NCBI RefSeq assembly: GCF_041821085.1
Contig: NZ_JBGUAZ010000008.1
Span: 1 to 64,000, forward strand
DNA length: 64,000 bases
Origin: Natrinema sp. HArc-T2
GTDB taxonomy: Archaea > Halobacteriota > Halobacteria > Halobacteriales > Natrialbaceae
Direction: 5' to 3'
The position numbers were made by a program, and so were the translations under genes. Shown in pieces: positions 32,698 to 41,733 of the stretch (its first letter is position 1; the number at the start of each line of letters is the position of its first letter). The notes under the pieces were generated by a model, which ran no database searches, was not told the DNA's origin, and worked only from the letters and a program-made list of their open reading frames with translations.

Positions 32698-33915
32698 ATG
32701 GATATCGCTGACATCGTTTCGGACGAATACGTCGAATTCACGCCAGACACACCGGTCTCGAAGCTCGTCGGGACGTTCACAGATTCCGACGTCAAGGGTG
32801 TCCTGATACGGGACACCGAGTTCGAAGGGGTCGTCACCAGACGCCAGCTCGCGACATCGCATCGCCAACCCGACGAAAAGCTCGGGTCGCTGGTCTGGCA
32901 CGTCCCCAGACTCACGCCCGATGAGGACATCCGCAAGGTCGCACAGCTCATGATCGAGAGCGATTCACAGCTCCTGCCGGTTTTCGAGGGACGGGAACTG
33001 ATCGGCGTCGTCACCGTCGATGCGATTCTCCAGAAGGTCAAGCCATATCTTGACGCCGCGACCGTCGCCGAGGCGTATTCGAGCGATCTCGTCGTGCTCG
33101 ATCCGGCGTCGACACTCGGTGAGGCGCTCAACGTTTTCCGGCAAAATCAGATCACGCACCTCCCGGTCGTCGACGGGAATTCGGCAACTGGTATCCTCAG
33201 TCTCTACGACGTGACCGACCTGACGGTTCGAGCAGAGGTCCAGAGCAAGGGCGGCGATGCGGGCGGGACAGACCCGTTCGGCGGCGAAATCTCCTCGAGC
33301 ACCGGTCGCTCACGGCGCGGCGGCTTCGGCGCTCGAGAGGGTGAGCCGGCGCGGATTCTCGATCTCCCGATTCGGGATGTCATGGCCTCGCCGGTACGCA
33401 CGATCCCACCGACCGAAACGCTCGAGACGGTCGTCGAAGAGATGTCCGAGGTCGGTGGCTCGTCGCTGGTGGTGACGTCGAACGGCCAGCCCTATGGGAT
33501 CGTTACGAAGACCGATGTCCTCGACTCGCTCACGTGGGAAGCAGGAGGGAATCGGGGCGTCCAGGTCTACGGGACTGATCTGATAGACGACGCGACCTAC
33601 GACGAGATCGTAGCGATGGTCGAGAAGTTCGACGACAGAGACCACGGGATGAACGTCCTCGACGCAAAGATCCACCTTCACGAGCACGACGAGACACGTC
33701 GCGGGCGGCCACTCCTGCTCGCTCGCATCCGATTGCATACCGATCGGGGGCTCTACATCGCCTCTGGCGAAGGATACGGCGCGAGTCACGCGCTCAATGA
33801 GGCCCGCGAGGTTCTGGAGCGACAGATCCGCGACCAGAAGACTCACGGTCGGAGCAAGAAACCGCCGAGCGCGGAGTTCTGGGAGAAACGATTCGGGTGG
33901 TTGCTCGAGGAGTAA
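32698..33915 (+). CDS. Four-CBS protein with C-terminal HPF/RaiA-like domain
   Basis: 405 aa. CBS motifs lie at about residues 1-55, 65-122, 128-180 and 227-285 (each ends like GVVTRRQL, GVVTVDAIL, GILSLYDV, GIVTKTDV). They are separated by a Gly/Ser/Arg linker at about 185-220. Residues 310-405 read KIHLHEHDETRRGRPLLLAR, then EAREVLERQIRDQKTH, resembling the S30AE hibernation-factor fold by pattern only. Such a protein could couple adenylate charge to ribosome silencing (inference). It follows the phosphoribosyltransferase gene by 144 nt and precedes nitroreductase and Usp genes. Confidence 0.8.
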   Translation: MDIADIVSDEYVEFTPDTPVSKLVGTFTDSDVKGVLIRDTEFEGVVTRRQLATSHRQPDEKLGSLVWHVPRLTPDEDIRKVAQLMIESDSQLLPVFEGRELIGVVTVDAILQKVKPYLDAATVAEAYSSDLVVLDPASTLGEALNVFRQNQITHLPVVDGNSATGILSLYDVTDLTVRAEVQSKGGDAGGTDPFGGEISSSTGRSRRGGFGAREGEPARILDLPIRDVMASPVRTIPPTETLETVVEEMSEVGGSSLVVTSNGQPYGIVTKTDVLDSLTWEAGGNRGVQVYGTDLIDDATYDEIVAMVEKFDDRDHGMNVLDAKIHLHEHDETRRGRPLLLARIRLHTDRGLYIASGEGYGASHALNEAREVLERQIRDQKTHGRSKKPPSAEFWEKRFGWLLEE

Positions 33916-34002
33916 ACGACCCCTCCCGGGCCACGTGACGACACCGCGATGCTGCCGACCAGCAGGCCCACGTCTGCGTCACGCCGTCAGTGTCTTTGAC
34001 GA

Positions 34003-34629
34003 TTATGCTCGTTGCGCCGGTCGATGACCGACTGGCAACAGATACAGTGCCTCGAGTCGTGCCGGCAGCGACAGCGCCGTTGCGACGGCAGCGTCGGTGA
34101 ACGCGCCGACGGGGCAGATATTCAATCCGCGCGACTCACAGACGAGGTGGACGTTCTCCGCGACGTGTCCGGCTTCCATGTGGACGTACCGCTCGCCGTG
34201 GTCCGGATACTGCCGTTGCGTTCGGTCGTAGTCCGCTGTCACCACGATCGTCATCGGCGCATCCGCGATGACCGCTTGGTCGAGCGACGCGGCAGTGAGG
34301 TCGTCGTGGACGGCTGTTTCGAGTTCGCGCTCGAGTGCGTGCCGTTGCTGCTCGTATCGGTACACACCCGGCTCCAGTTCCTCGCTTCCGTTCGGCGCGA
34401 CCTCGAGAAAGACGGTGAGTGGATACGTCGCGCCGGCACTCGGTGCAGCGCGTAGCTCGACGCCATCTCGGACGTGCGTTTGTCCCTGTGCCGCCCACAG
34501 GAGCTGTGCCACGTCGTTGATGTCGATCGGCGTCTGGGCGAACGACCGGCGACTTTCCCTGGTCGCGATCGCTTGTTCGACGCTCGTCGATCCGTCGCTT
34601 TCGGGATCGGGTAGCTCGATCGAGGCCAT
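34003..34629 (-). CDS. SagB-type nitroreductase-family oxidoreductase
   Basis: 208 aa. The FMN-binding nitroreductase fold is shown by AIATRESRRSFAQTPIDINDVAQLLWAAQG (residues about 20-49), RAAPSAGATYPLTVFLEV, MTIVVTADYDRT and GHVAENVHLVCESRGLNICPVGAF. The SAGATYPL loop marks the SagB/ThcOx-like branch, which includes peptide-azoline oxidases and many free-standing reductases. No peptide-maturation genes are present, so a general flavin reductase is more likely. It is divergent from a Usp gene with only 55 nt between starts, so they share a control region. Nitroreductase-fold proteins also belong to the DosR regulon. Confidence 0.85.
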   Translation of the reverse strand: MASIELPDPESDGSTSVEQAIATRESRRSFAQTPIDINDVAQLLWAAQGQTHVRDGVELRAAPSAGATYPLTVFLEVAPNGSEELEPGVYRYEQQRHALERELETAVHDDLTAASLDQAVIADAPMTIVVTADYDRTQRQYPDHGERYVHMEAGHVAENVHLVCESRGLNICPVGAFTDAAVATALSLPARLEALYLLPVGHRPAQRA

Positions 34630-34684
34630 CTCGAGCGTGTACGTGCCCCAGGAGGTTATACCACTTCGTGGGAAAGCAGTGCGT

Positions 34685-35131
34685 ATGTCGCGGACAGTGC
34701 TCGTTCCCGTCGACGGATCGCCGTTATCGTTCGACGCACTCCGGCATGCGTGCCGGGAGTTCCCGGACGCAGAGATCGTCGCGTACCACGTCGTCGACTT
34801 GTTCAGGCCCGACTACGGGACGCTCGCGGATGTCGACTCGACGTACGAACCGATGATCGGGACAGCAGCGTGGGACCGTGCCGTCGAGGAGGCTACAGAC
34901 CAGCTCTTTGCGGACGTCTCCGAGGTCGCCGCCGAGTACGATCGGTCGGTCGTGACCGACTCGGATATCGGTGATCCGAAGCGGCTCATCGTCGAGTATG
35001 CGACGGTCGAAGACATCGATCACGTCGTCCTCGGCTCCCACGGGCGGCTGGACGACCGGCGGCCACTCTACGGGAGCGTCACCGAAACCGTCGTCCGTCG
35101 CGTCCCGGTTCCGGTCACCGTGATCCGATGA
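34685..35131 (+). CDS. UspA family universal stress protein (single domain)
   Basis: 148 aa from ATG 34685 (MSRTVLVPVDGSPLSFDALRHA). It ends HVVLGSHGRLDDRRPLYGSVTETVVRRVPVPVTVIR; the loop GSHGRLDDRRPLYGS has the correct spacing. The middle (HVVDLFRPDYGTLADVDSTYEPM) matches the haloarchaeal single-domain subgroup also seen at 22054. It shares a 55-nt divergent promoter region with the nitroreductase gene and is followed 95 nt later by a tandem Usp gene. Confidence 0.9.
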   Translation: MSRTVLVPVDGSPLSFDALRHACREFPDAEIVAYHVVDLFRPDYGTLADVDSTYEPMIGTAAWDRAVEEATDQLFADVSEVAAEYDRSVVTDSDIGDPKRLIVEYATVEDIDHVVLGSHGRLDDRRPLYGSVTETVVRRVPVPVTVIR

Positions 35132-35225
35132 GTGCGGGCCTCTCGTATGCTGACATCCGCCCGTCGTATCACGATCGCGAAACGTGTGGGGGCGTTTGAT
35201 GCCCGCTCGGGTCGAACGAGCGGCT

Positions 35226-36095
35226 ATGTTCAGCACGATGCTCGTCCCGACAGACGGCAGCGCTGGTGCCGAGGCAACGATCGGTCATGCGCTCGAGTTT
35301 GCTCGGACCTACGGCGCGGCGGTGCACGCGCTCTACGTCGTCGATACCGGTGCCGAGCCGACCGGGATCGCTGGCGCCGACCGCGAGGAACTCTACGCGC
35401 CATCCGAACGACGGGGCCGCGAGGCGACGATCCGGATCACGGACCGTGCTGAGGACGCTGACCTGACGGCTGCTCGAGAGATACGCGAGGGAGTCCCGCA
35501 TCAGGAGATTCTCGCGTATACGGACGAACACGACGTCGATCTCATCGTGATGGGGACGCACGGTCGGACCGGCGTCGACCGGGCTCGGCTCGGGAGTACG
35601 ACTGAACGCGTCCTCACGCTCGCCGATGTGCCGGTGCTTTCGGTCCGGCTGGGAGACGATCGCGAAACAGCGGCGGGACCGTACGAGCAGGTGGTGATTC
35701 CGACCGACGGGAGCGATGCCGCCGAACGCGCCGCGGAAACGGCACTCGACGTCGCCGAGAAGTACGACGCCGACGTACACGTCGTCTACGTGGTCGATCC
35801 GATGCCGTACGATCTCGAGGATGCACCAGGGAGTATCGTTGGATTGCTCAAAGAGGGTGGACGCGAGGCGACGAAGACAGTCGCGACCATGGTACGAGAT
35901 CGGGGCCTCTCCGTGACGACCGACATCCGTCGCGGCGAGCCGGCTGCCGAACTGCTCGCGGCGGTGTCGGCAGTCGACGCTGACCTCGTTGCGATGGGAA
36001 CACGCGGTCGGACCGTCGGGACCGGTCGGTTGCTGGGAAGCACGACGGCCCGCGTCGTTCGGCGTGCGTCGATTCCCGTCTTGACGGTCGGATAG
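35226..36095 (+). CDS. Tandem-domain universal stress protein
   Basis: 289 aa from ATG 35226 (MFSTMLVPTDGSAGAEATIG). Domain 1 ends IVMGTHGRTGVDRARLGSTTERVLTLADVPVLSV. Domain 2 opens QVVIPTDGSDAAERAAETAL and ends VAMGTRGRTVGTGRLLGSTTARVVRRASIPVLTVG. Both have G-2x-G-9x-G loops; in domain 2 the His of GTHG is Arg. It forms the right edge of the stress island and probably shares a transcript with the single-domain Usp gene before it. Confidence 0.9.
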   Translation: MFSTMLVPTDGSAGAEATIGHALEFARTYGAAVHALYVVDTGAEPTGIAGADREELYAPSERRGREATIRITDRAEDADLTAAREIREGVPHQEILAYTDEHDVDLIVMGTHGRTGVDRARLGSTTERVLTLADVPVLSVRLGDDRETAAGPYEQVVIPTDGSDAAERAAETALDVAEKYDADVHVVYVVDPMPYDLEDAPGSIVGLLKEGGREATKTVATMVRDRGLSVTTDIRRGEPAAELLAAVSAVDADLVAMGTRGRTVGTGRLLGSTTARVVRRASIPVLTVG

Positions 36096-36215
36096 CGTCC
36101 TCGAGCGTCGTGCGTTGGCCTCCAGATGCGAGCGATATGCCAGTGGAGCGCCGACGACCTGTGACCGAATCGCCTCGAGAGCCGCTGTCGGCGCAGGCAT
36201 CGACCGCTCCGGGAT

Positions 36216-38963
36216 TCAGCCCACGGTGGCCTGTCTCGTCTCAGGAATGTTCGTCGCCTCGCGGCGGTTTTTGACAACGAGGACGGCGAACAGCGCGAAC
36301 CCGAGGCCGCGAAGTGTGAGATCGAGGAGGAGCGCGTCGACCGAGACGGTGATGCCGGCGACGCCGAGCAGATCGAACACCGATGCTGACAGCAGCCGCG
36401 GTGCCATCAGCAGCAGTGAACTGATCGCGAAGCCGGCTCGCTCGGAGCGATTAACGCTCGTATACAGCGTCCCGATGACGGTCGCACCCAGGGCGATCAC
36501 CCCGAGGAAGACGCCGAGGACGGGAACGACGATCTCCGGAACGGAGTACGACAATTCCGCGAGGTCGCTGAAGCCGATGACACGGTACTGCTCGCGGATC
36601 GGCAACTCGTCGGCGTTGGCCTTCTCACGAAGCAGTACGATTCCGGGTGCGAGGACGAACGCGAAGGGGACGATCGCCTTGTTCAGCGACAGCGAGAACG
36701 CTTTCACGCCCGTCTCGAACGGATCCGACTTGGCGACGCCGCTCGCAGCATAGGCGGCGACAGCGACCGGGGGTGTGATATCAGCGATAACGCCGAAGTA
36801 GAGGATGAACAGATGAGCGGCGAGCAGCGGAATCCCGAACTCGACGAGCGGCGTCGCGAGCATCGAGATGAGGATGATGTAGGTGACCGTCGTCGGCATC
36901 CCCATCCCGAGGATGATGCTGGACACGGCGGTCACGACCAGCATAACCACGATCGACCCACCCGACAGTGCGAGTAGCAGCGACGTGAGGTTCGGACCGA
37001 GTCCAGTGACGCTGATGACGCCCGGAATGATGCCGGCTGCTGCAACGGCGATGACGACCGGAACAGCCGTCCGCGCACCTTCGTCCATCGATTTGACGAC
37101 GAACGTACCGAGGCGGAACAGTTGGATATTACCGAGATCGCGACCGGTTCGATCGCCGATCGAGTCAGCGGTCGTCTGGACTGCCGGGTTGAGGTCGAGC
37201 AGCGGCGCGTCGATGTCCGGACGAGACACCAACGTCAGCACGCCGGCCAGCATCACGTACCACTCGATCTGGGCGATGACACGGTTGATCGCCTCACCGA
37301 TGGGTACTCCAGCCCCGCCTGCCCCAGTGACGAGCCCGGTTGCTGGGACGCCGGCGACGACATAACTCGCAAGTTCGACGCCAATGATAGCCACGAAAAT
37401 CCCGAGAAGTCGCCCGCGCGTTTTCTCGTTGTACGCTGAGACCAGCGCGATCAGCGCGACGAGCGCGACGAGCGTAAACCACGCCGACCGCGAGACGGAC
37501 AGTCGCTCGATGATCAGGTAGTACAGGAGTAACCCGATCGGGACGAGGTAGAACCACCCGCGTTTGAGGTGTGCGCCCAGCGAGACGGTGTCGACGTCCC
37601 CGACGCCACCGATCCCCTCTTCGACTGCCTTGAGATGGACCATTACCCAGACGCCAAAGAAGAAGACGATCGCCGGGATCGTCGCGAGGATGATGATATC
37701 CGCGAACGGCGTCGCCGTGTACTGGACCATCAGGAACGCGGCAGCACCCATCACCGGTGGCAAGATCTGTCCGCCGGACGATGCCGACGACTCGACCGCG
37801 CCGGAGAACTCCGGTGAGTACCCCGAACGCTTCATCAGCGGAATCGTAAACGCACCGGTGGTGACCGTGTTGGCGATCGACGATCCCGAGATCGTTCCCA
37901 TGAAGCCGCTTGCGAGGATGCTCGCCTTCGCTGGACCACCTTTGCGCTCTCCAGTGACCGCATACGCAAGGTCGATGAACCACTGGCCAGCGCCGCTCAT
38001 CTCCAGGAACGCACCGAAGAGGATGAAGATGTAAATAAAGCTCACCGAGACCGTCACCGGAATGCCGAAGACCCCGTTTTCGGTGTTGTACCAGAGGTTC
38101 TGAATGATGTCCGGCCAGGACAGCTCGTTGACCGCGAGCAGGCCGAGAAGCGGCGTCTCGCCACTGATAAGGTAGCCCCAGCGTGCGTAGAGGATGAACG
38201 TCGCGACGATGATCATAAGCGGTAGGCCGAGCGTCCGGCGGGTGGCCTCGAGTACCAAGAGGACGCCGATCACACCGAGTGCCATCGCGTAGGAGTACTC
38301 GCTGATGAACGGAACGCCACCGAGGACGGGCTGGAGGAACGTGTACACCTCGGTGATCGGTCGCCCAGACGTGAGCCCGAACACCCGCATGTCCTGAATT
38401 TCGGAGAACTCCGTCAGGAAGTAGACCGCCGAGAGGATCGAGGCGACGATACACAGGAGGTCGAACGGCGTGACCCGTTCGCGGTCGGGATCGAGGAACG
38501 CCCACCGAAACGTGGCCCGAACACGCGCAAGAAGGCGCGTGAGGGGATTTCGATCACCGAGTCTGCGGGATGCGGCGGGGACGATCCGGCCCAGATTCCG
38601 TGTGATGACCCCATCACCCATACTCGCTGGGAACAGCAAGAACGTGAGCACGAGCGCGAACGAGACGTGGACCGCGTTCGCCTGCAGGAGCTGGAGCGAG
38701 ACCTCCCAGCTGTCGACGATCGGTACCCAAATCGTGAACGAAAAGCCGCGTGCGGCCAGGAACAACTGGAAGACCGAAAACAGGATGCCGATCGCCGCGA
38801 CGGCCACCGCGGCGACCCCCCGTAGCGATCGCCGGCGCTCGATTTCATCGATCAACTCTTCGGCCTCCTCCTGGGAGACCTCCTCGGTCAGTTCGTCGTT
38901 CGGTCCGTCCCGATCGTCGTTAGGCCCGTCGGAACCGCTGTCCGATGGATCGTTCGTGGTCAT
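36216..38963 (-). CDS. TRAP transporter fused permease (TAXI type)
   Basis: 915 aa integral membrane protein joining a four-helix DctQ-like part (about residues 45-260) with the 12-helix DctM-like part. Signatures include GTISGSSIANTVTTGAFTIPLMKRSGYSPEFSGAVESSASSGGQ (split by residue 400), the conserved TRAP gating region, and GMGMPTTVTYIIL. The N-terminus is an acidic cytoplasmic tail. With the TAXI-type binding protein (39627-40577) and DUF1850 protein it forms a sodium-driven uptake system for carboxylates or amino-acid-like anions. Its start overlaps the DUF1850 stop by ATGA. Confidence 0.92.
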   Translation of the reverse strand: MTTNDPSDSGSDGPNDDRDGPNDELTEEVSQEEAEELIDEIERRRSLRGVAAVAVAAIGILFSVFQLFLAARGFSFTIWVPIVDSWEVSLQLLQANAVHVSFALVLTFLLFPASMGDGVITRNLGRIVPAASRRLGDRNPLTRLLARVRATFRWAFLDPDRERVTPFDLLCIVASILSAVYFLTEFSEIQDMRVFGLTSGRPITEVYTFLQPVLGGVPFISEYSYAMALGVIGVLLVLEATRRTLGLPLMIIVATFILYARWGYLISGETPLLGLLAVNELSWPDIIQNLWYNTENGVFGIPVTVSVSFIYIFILFGAFLEMSGAGQWFIDLAYAVTGERKGGPAKASILASGFMGTISGSSIANTVTTGAFTIPLMKRSGYSPEFSGAVESSASSGGQILPPVMGAAAFLMVQYTATPFADIIILATIPAIVFFFGVWVMVHLKAVEEGIGGVGDVDTVSLGAHLKRGWFYLVPIGLLLYYLIIERLSVSRSAWFTLVALVALIALVSAYNEKTRGRLLGIFVAIIGVELASYVVAGVPATGLVTGAGGAGVPIGEAINRVIAQIEWYVMLAGVLTLVSRPDIDAPLLDLNPAVQTTADSIGDRTGRDLGNIQLFRLGTFVVKSMDEGARTAVPVVIAVAAAGIIPGVISVTGLGPNLTSLLLALSGGSIVVMLVVTAVSSIILGMGMPTTVTYIILISMLATPLVEFGIPLLAAHLFILYFGVIADITPPVAVAAYAASGVAKSDPFETGVKAFSLSLNKAIVPFAFVLAPGIVLLREKANADELPIREQYRVIGFSDLAELSYSVPEIVVPVLGVFLGVIALGATVIGTLYTSVNRSERAGFAISSLLLMAPRLLSASVFDLLGVAGITVSVDALLLDLTLRGLGFALFAVLVVKNRREATNIPETRQATVG

Positions 38964-39457
38964 AGGATTCTCTCGATTCGTGATCGTTGTTCGACGTGAA
39001 TACGAACGTCACTGGCGTTCGTCGCAGCGACCAGGTCATATCGTCGATCGTCGATGATCAGCGTATGACCCGCTGTTCGTCCAGGTGAGACCGAAAGGCG
39101 TTGTAGTTCTGCGATCGGCTCGGATGGCTCATACACAAGCATCCCATCGACGGTCGTGACGTTGACCCTGGCGGGCAGTCCCCAGCCGTAGGACTCGAAC
39201 TCCATTCGGGTGTTCACCAGGGTTTGATCGTCCACGCGGTACTCATCGTAGACCCGGGATTTCTCCACGCTATGTGTGTACTCGAGGCCAACGGTACTTC
39301 CGTCGGAGACTGGCTCAGTGAGGTACCGCTCGCCGGTTTCGATGTCCTCGACGACAAGCACCGTCTCGGTTGGGACCGTCGCGACAACAGCGACGAAGAC
39401 CAGTACTACTGCTACGAGGAGCGCAGCGGAGACGGTCAGTCGAAAGACGCGGCTCAT
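38960..39457 (-). CDS. DUF1850 protein of TAXI-TRAP operon
   Basis: 165 aa with an N-terminal signal anchor (residues 7-28) and a beta-rich external domain. LEYTHSVEKSRVYDEYRVDDQTLVNTRMEFESYGWGLP contains the DUF1850 landmarks (YTHSVE, then E-x-x-x-x-G-x-G). DUF1850 proteins occur almost only next to TAXI-TRAP genes and may act as an accessory periplasm-side subunit. It lies between the binding-protein gene (169-nt gap) and the permease (4-nt overlap). Confidence 0.85.
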   Translation of the reverse strand: MSRVFRLTVSAALLVAVVLVFVAVVATVPTETVLVVEDIETGERYLTEPVSDGSTVGLEYTHSVEKSRVYDEYRVDDQTLVNTRMEFESYGWGLPARVNVTTVDGMLVYEPSEPIAELQRLSVSPGRTAGHTLIIDDRRYDLVAATNASDVRIHVEQRSRIERIL

Positions 39458-39626
39458 TCTTACGTGCTAGTTAGTTCACATCCCGGTAGTTGAACCACTG
39501 ATAGCGAGGGTCACGGTCCCACAGGCTCCACTGGTGTCCGTGTTCATGACTCGTTCCGCGGCCCGGCGCATGGCCGATCGATCACGTGTCTGTACCGCTG
39601 CCTCGAGCTGCCGATACGAACCCGGA

Positions 39627-40577
39627 TCAAGCGTCGAAGTACGCCGCCGCACCTTCGTGAAGCTCGATGGACATCCCGTCTTGTGCGCTGTCGACCGAAA
39701 TGAAGTCGGTCTTGATCGAGAGCTCACCGAGGTTGTCGAAGATCGCCGCGGTGACCGTCTCGACAGTATCGGCAGCCACGTCGGCGTGTGTGGCGATCAT
39801 CGCCTGCACTGCGACGGTATCAACGTCCTCTTCGACACCACTGTAGGTGCCACCGGGAATCGTATCGTCAGAGAACCAGGAGGCATCCGATTTGACTGCC
39901 TCGCGGTTCTCGCCCTCGATCGGAACGATCACGATATCGTTCGTGTTGGCGAGGTCTTCGATCGCGCCGACCGGCCACCCGCCGACGACGAAGGCCGCGT
40001 CGATGTCTCCGTTGGCAAGCTGTTCGGACGCCTGCGAGAAGCCGGCGTTTTGCTCCTCGAAGTCCGATATTCCGACCGACTCGAGGATCTGGAGGGCGTT
40101 GACCTGCGTCCCCGATCCGAGGTCGCCCGTGTTGATCGTCGCGCCGGTTAAGTCCTCGAGCGACGAGATGCCGTTTCCGGCAAGCGTGACGAGCGTGATC
40201 GTCTCTGGGTATAGCGTCGCGACGCCTTGAAGAGTGTCGATCGGGTTGTCCTGGAAGGCGTCGATTCCGGTACCTTCCTTCGCAAAGGACGCAATGTCGT
40301 TCTGGATGAGCGCGAAATCGGCCGAGCCGTCCGCGAGACTGCCGACGTTCTCGACGCTTGCGCCCGTCGACTGGACGTTTAGCGAGAAGTCGGTGTTGTC
40401 TTCGACAATCGTTTTGAACTCGTTCGAGAGCGGGTAGTACGTCCCACCAGTCCCACCGGCGTGCCAGCTGAGACGATTTTCGTTGCCACCGTCACCGCCA
40501 ATACAACCGGCGAGTGCGGCTACACCGGCAGCACCCGCCACTTCGAGGAACCGCCGCCGATTCTCGTGGTATGGCAT
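39627..40577 (-). CDS. TAXI family TRAP solute-binding lipoprotein
   Basis: 316 aa from ATG 40577 (MPYHENRRRFLEVAGAAG). The N-terminus is a twin-arginine signal with RRRFLEV and a lipobox LAGC (Cys about residue 23), so the protein is exported folded and lipid-anchored outside. The mature part shows the TAXI pattern: GGTGGTYYPLSNEFKTIVED, STGASVENVGSLADGSADFALIQND, VTLAGNGISSLEDLTGATINTGDLGSGTQV. It captures the substrate for the fused TRAP permease downstream. Substrate (glutamate-like or other carboxylate) cannot be fixed from sequence. Confidence 0.92.
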   Translation of the reverse strand: MPYHENRRRFLEVAGAAGVAALAGCIGGDGGNENRLSWHAGGTGGTYYPLSNEFKTIVEDNTDFSLNVQSTGASVENVGSLADGSADFALIQNDIASFAKEGTGIDAFQDNPIDTLQGVATLYPETITLVTLAGNGISSLEDLTGATINTGDLGSGTQVNALQILESVGISDFEEQNAGFSQASEQLANGDIDAAFVVGGWPVGAIEDLANTNDIVIVPIEGENREAVKSDASWFSDDTIPGGTYSGVEEDVDTVAVQAMIATHADVAADTVETVTAAIFDNLGELSIKTDFISVDSAQDGMSIELHEGAAAYFDA

Positions 40578-40771
40578 CCCAACGCATGCTATATCACCCA
40601 GAGATATATTTCTGGCTCTTACTATCTGCTGCGTCGTATAACTAACAAGACACATTCCGTTCCCTCGAAGGACAATGTAAGGCGTGTCGCACAGCCAAAG
40701 ACGATGGTGGGATATCGTCGCTACTTCCTGGCATAGCATACCCGATCGCACGAGGGCCCTGCGTCGGTGTG

Positions 40772-40857
40772 TGAAACGGGCTGTTATCCCGCCGTCCCGC
40801 TGGGATCGCGACCGCTCTGCGGGCCTCCCGGCACCGCCTGACAGGAGTCCGTCTGAA
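40772..40857 (+). repeat. R1 interspersed hairpin repeat, copy C
   Basis: 86 bp, a diverged copy: TGAAACGGGCTGTTAT at the left, CCTGACAGGAGTCCGTCTGAA at the right with a CCCGGCACCG stem arm before it. It lies 6 nt beyond the stop of the leftward DUF7344-like gene and upstream of the TRAP operon. Confidence 0.55.
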
Positions 40858-40862
40858 CCCGT

Positions 40863-41213
40863 TTAGGTATGACTATCGCCCGAGTCGAGTACGCTGAGGA
40901 TCTCTCCGACCGTCTCAGAGTGATAGTATCGTACTACCCTTCCCTGTCTGTCGTAGTCGATCAGCCCTGTGTCCTCGAGCATCGGCAAGTGAATGTGGTG
41001 AAGATCTCGTTCCCAATCGGTCACAGTTTCGTCTTCGCGTGTCCTCGAGAGGCGCTGTGCCATCTCGTCGACACGGATCCAGTTATCTTCCAGGTTTTCT
41101 AGCAATGCGATAGCCCGTCGTCGGGAGGCGTCCGTGAGCAGACGAAAGAGCTCGTCTGTCTCGCATGTACACTGCACGAGTCCATCGTCGTCTGTGATTG
41201 GGAACTCGGTCAT
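40863..41213 (-). CDS. DUF7344-like winged-helix regulator
   Basis: 116 aa from ATG 41213 (MTEFPITDDDGLVQCTCETDELFRLLTDASRRRAIALLEN). The central part forms a winged HTH with DWERDLHHIHLPMLEDTGLIDYDRQGRVVRYYHSE, where the HIHLP-LE-G-IDYD string is diagnostic of the haloarchaeal DUF7344/ArsR-like family. The N-terminal C-x-C could bind metal. It lies opposite a small DUF7331-like gene and beside the TRAP operon. Target unknown. A second member of the family is at 54149. Confidence 0.8.
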   Translation of the reverse strand: MTEFPITDDDGLVQCTCETDELFRLLTDASRRRAIALLENLEDNWIRVDEMAQRLSRTREDETVTDWERDLHHIHLPMLEDTGLIDYDRQGRVVRYYHSETVGEILSVLDSGDSHT

Positions 41214-41325
41214 GGTTCGCGATGATCCGACTATCGAGAGACTCACTGAAGTACCCCCTCTGGTGTTCCCGCGCTGTGAAAGCTCCGTGGTCCTTGAAAC
41301 GTTACCAAATCCATCACAACGATGT

Positions 41326-41451
41326 CTATAGTCGCCATTGAACGTCACTACACACTCGATCGCACGACGGAAGCGCGGGTCGGAGCGACGACGTGAGTGA
41401 GAACCGTGGACTGTTCGATCGGTGTGTCACTCGTTTCAGCTGTTATTATAG
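41326..41451 (+). repeat. R2 interspersed palindromic repeat, copy H (long form)
   Basis: 126 bp from CTATAGTCGCCATTGAACG to GTTTCAGCTGTTATTATAG. It includes GATCGCACGACGGAAGCGCG and a GTCGGA-CGACGACGTG block, both shared with copy I at 60771-60880 but missing from the 88-bp copies. Confidence 0.6.
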
Positions 41452-41495
41452 TCTTGGCAAGATGTATCCGTCCAAATCGTGTTCGTTATCCGCTG

Positions 41496-41687
41496 GTGAC
41501 CCTGAAGGCGGATGTGACCTCCGCAGAATCTCGTGGTGGCGAGGAGCAAGCGCTAGTCAGTCGTGGCTATCGGATCACCGTTGATGACGGTCGTGACTCG
41601 TTTTTTGCGATCTGCATCGAAGAGCCGGACAGCGAGACGGCGTGGATCATGTCCGATACCGTCCGATCATTGGAAGAGATGGTGTAG
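41496..41687 (+). CDS. Small DUF7331-like protein
   Basis: 63 aa, start taken at GTG 41496 (VTLKADVTSAESRGGEEQ). The core GYRITVDDGRDSFFAICIEEPDSETAWIMSD resembles haloarchaeal DUF7331 proteins (a two-strand sheet ending in A-W-I-x-S-D). The frame runs open upstream, but that part overlaps the R2 repeat and looks non-coding. It is encoded between a winged-helix gene and a membrane protein gene. Function unknown. Confidence 0.6.
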   Translation: MTLKADVTSAESRGGEEQALVSRGYRITVDDGRDSFFAICIEEPDSETAWIMSDTVRSLEEMV

Positions 41688-41733
41688 GATGTCCCCGGCA
41701 CGATCATATAGTCAGACGCCGTGACTGACAGCT

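Noticed and set aside
20806-36095. A single shared regulator-binding motif before all stress-island genes
   Set aside because: Comparing the upstream stretches by eye gave no common palindrome; cannot be claimed without a motif search.
37294-38505. 403-codon frame inside the TRAP permease gene
   Set aside because: Arg/His/Pro-rich alternative frame of a clear transporter; no family features.
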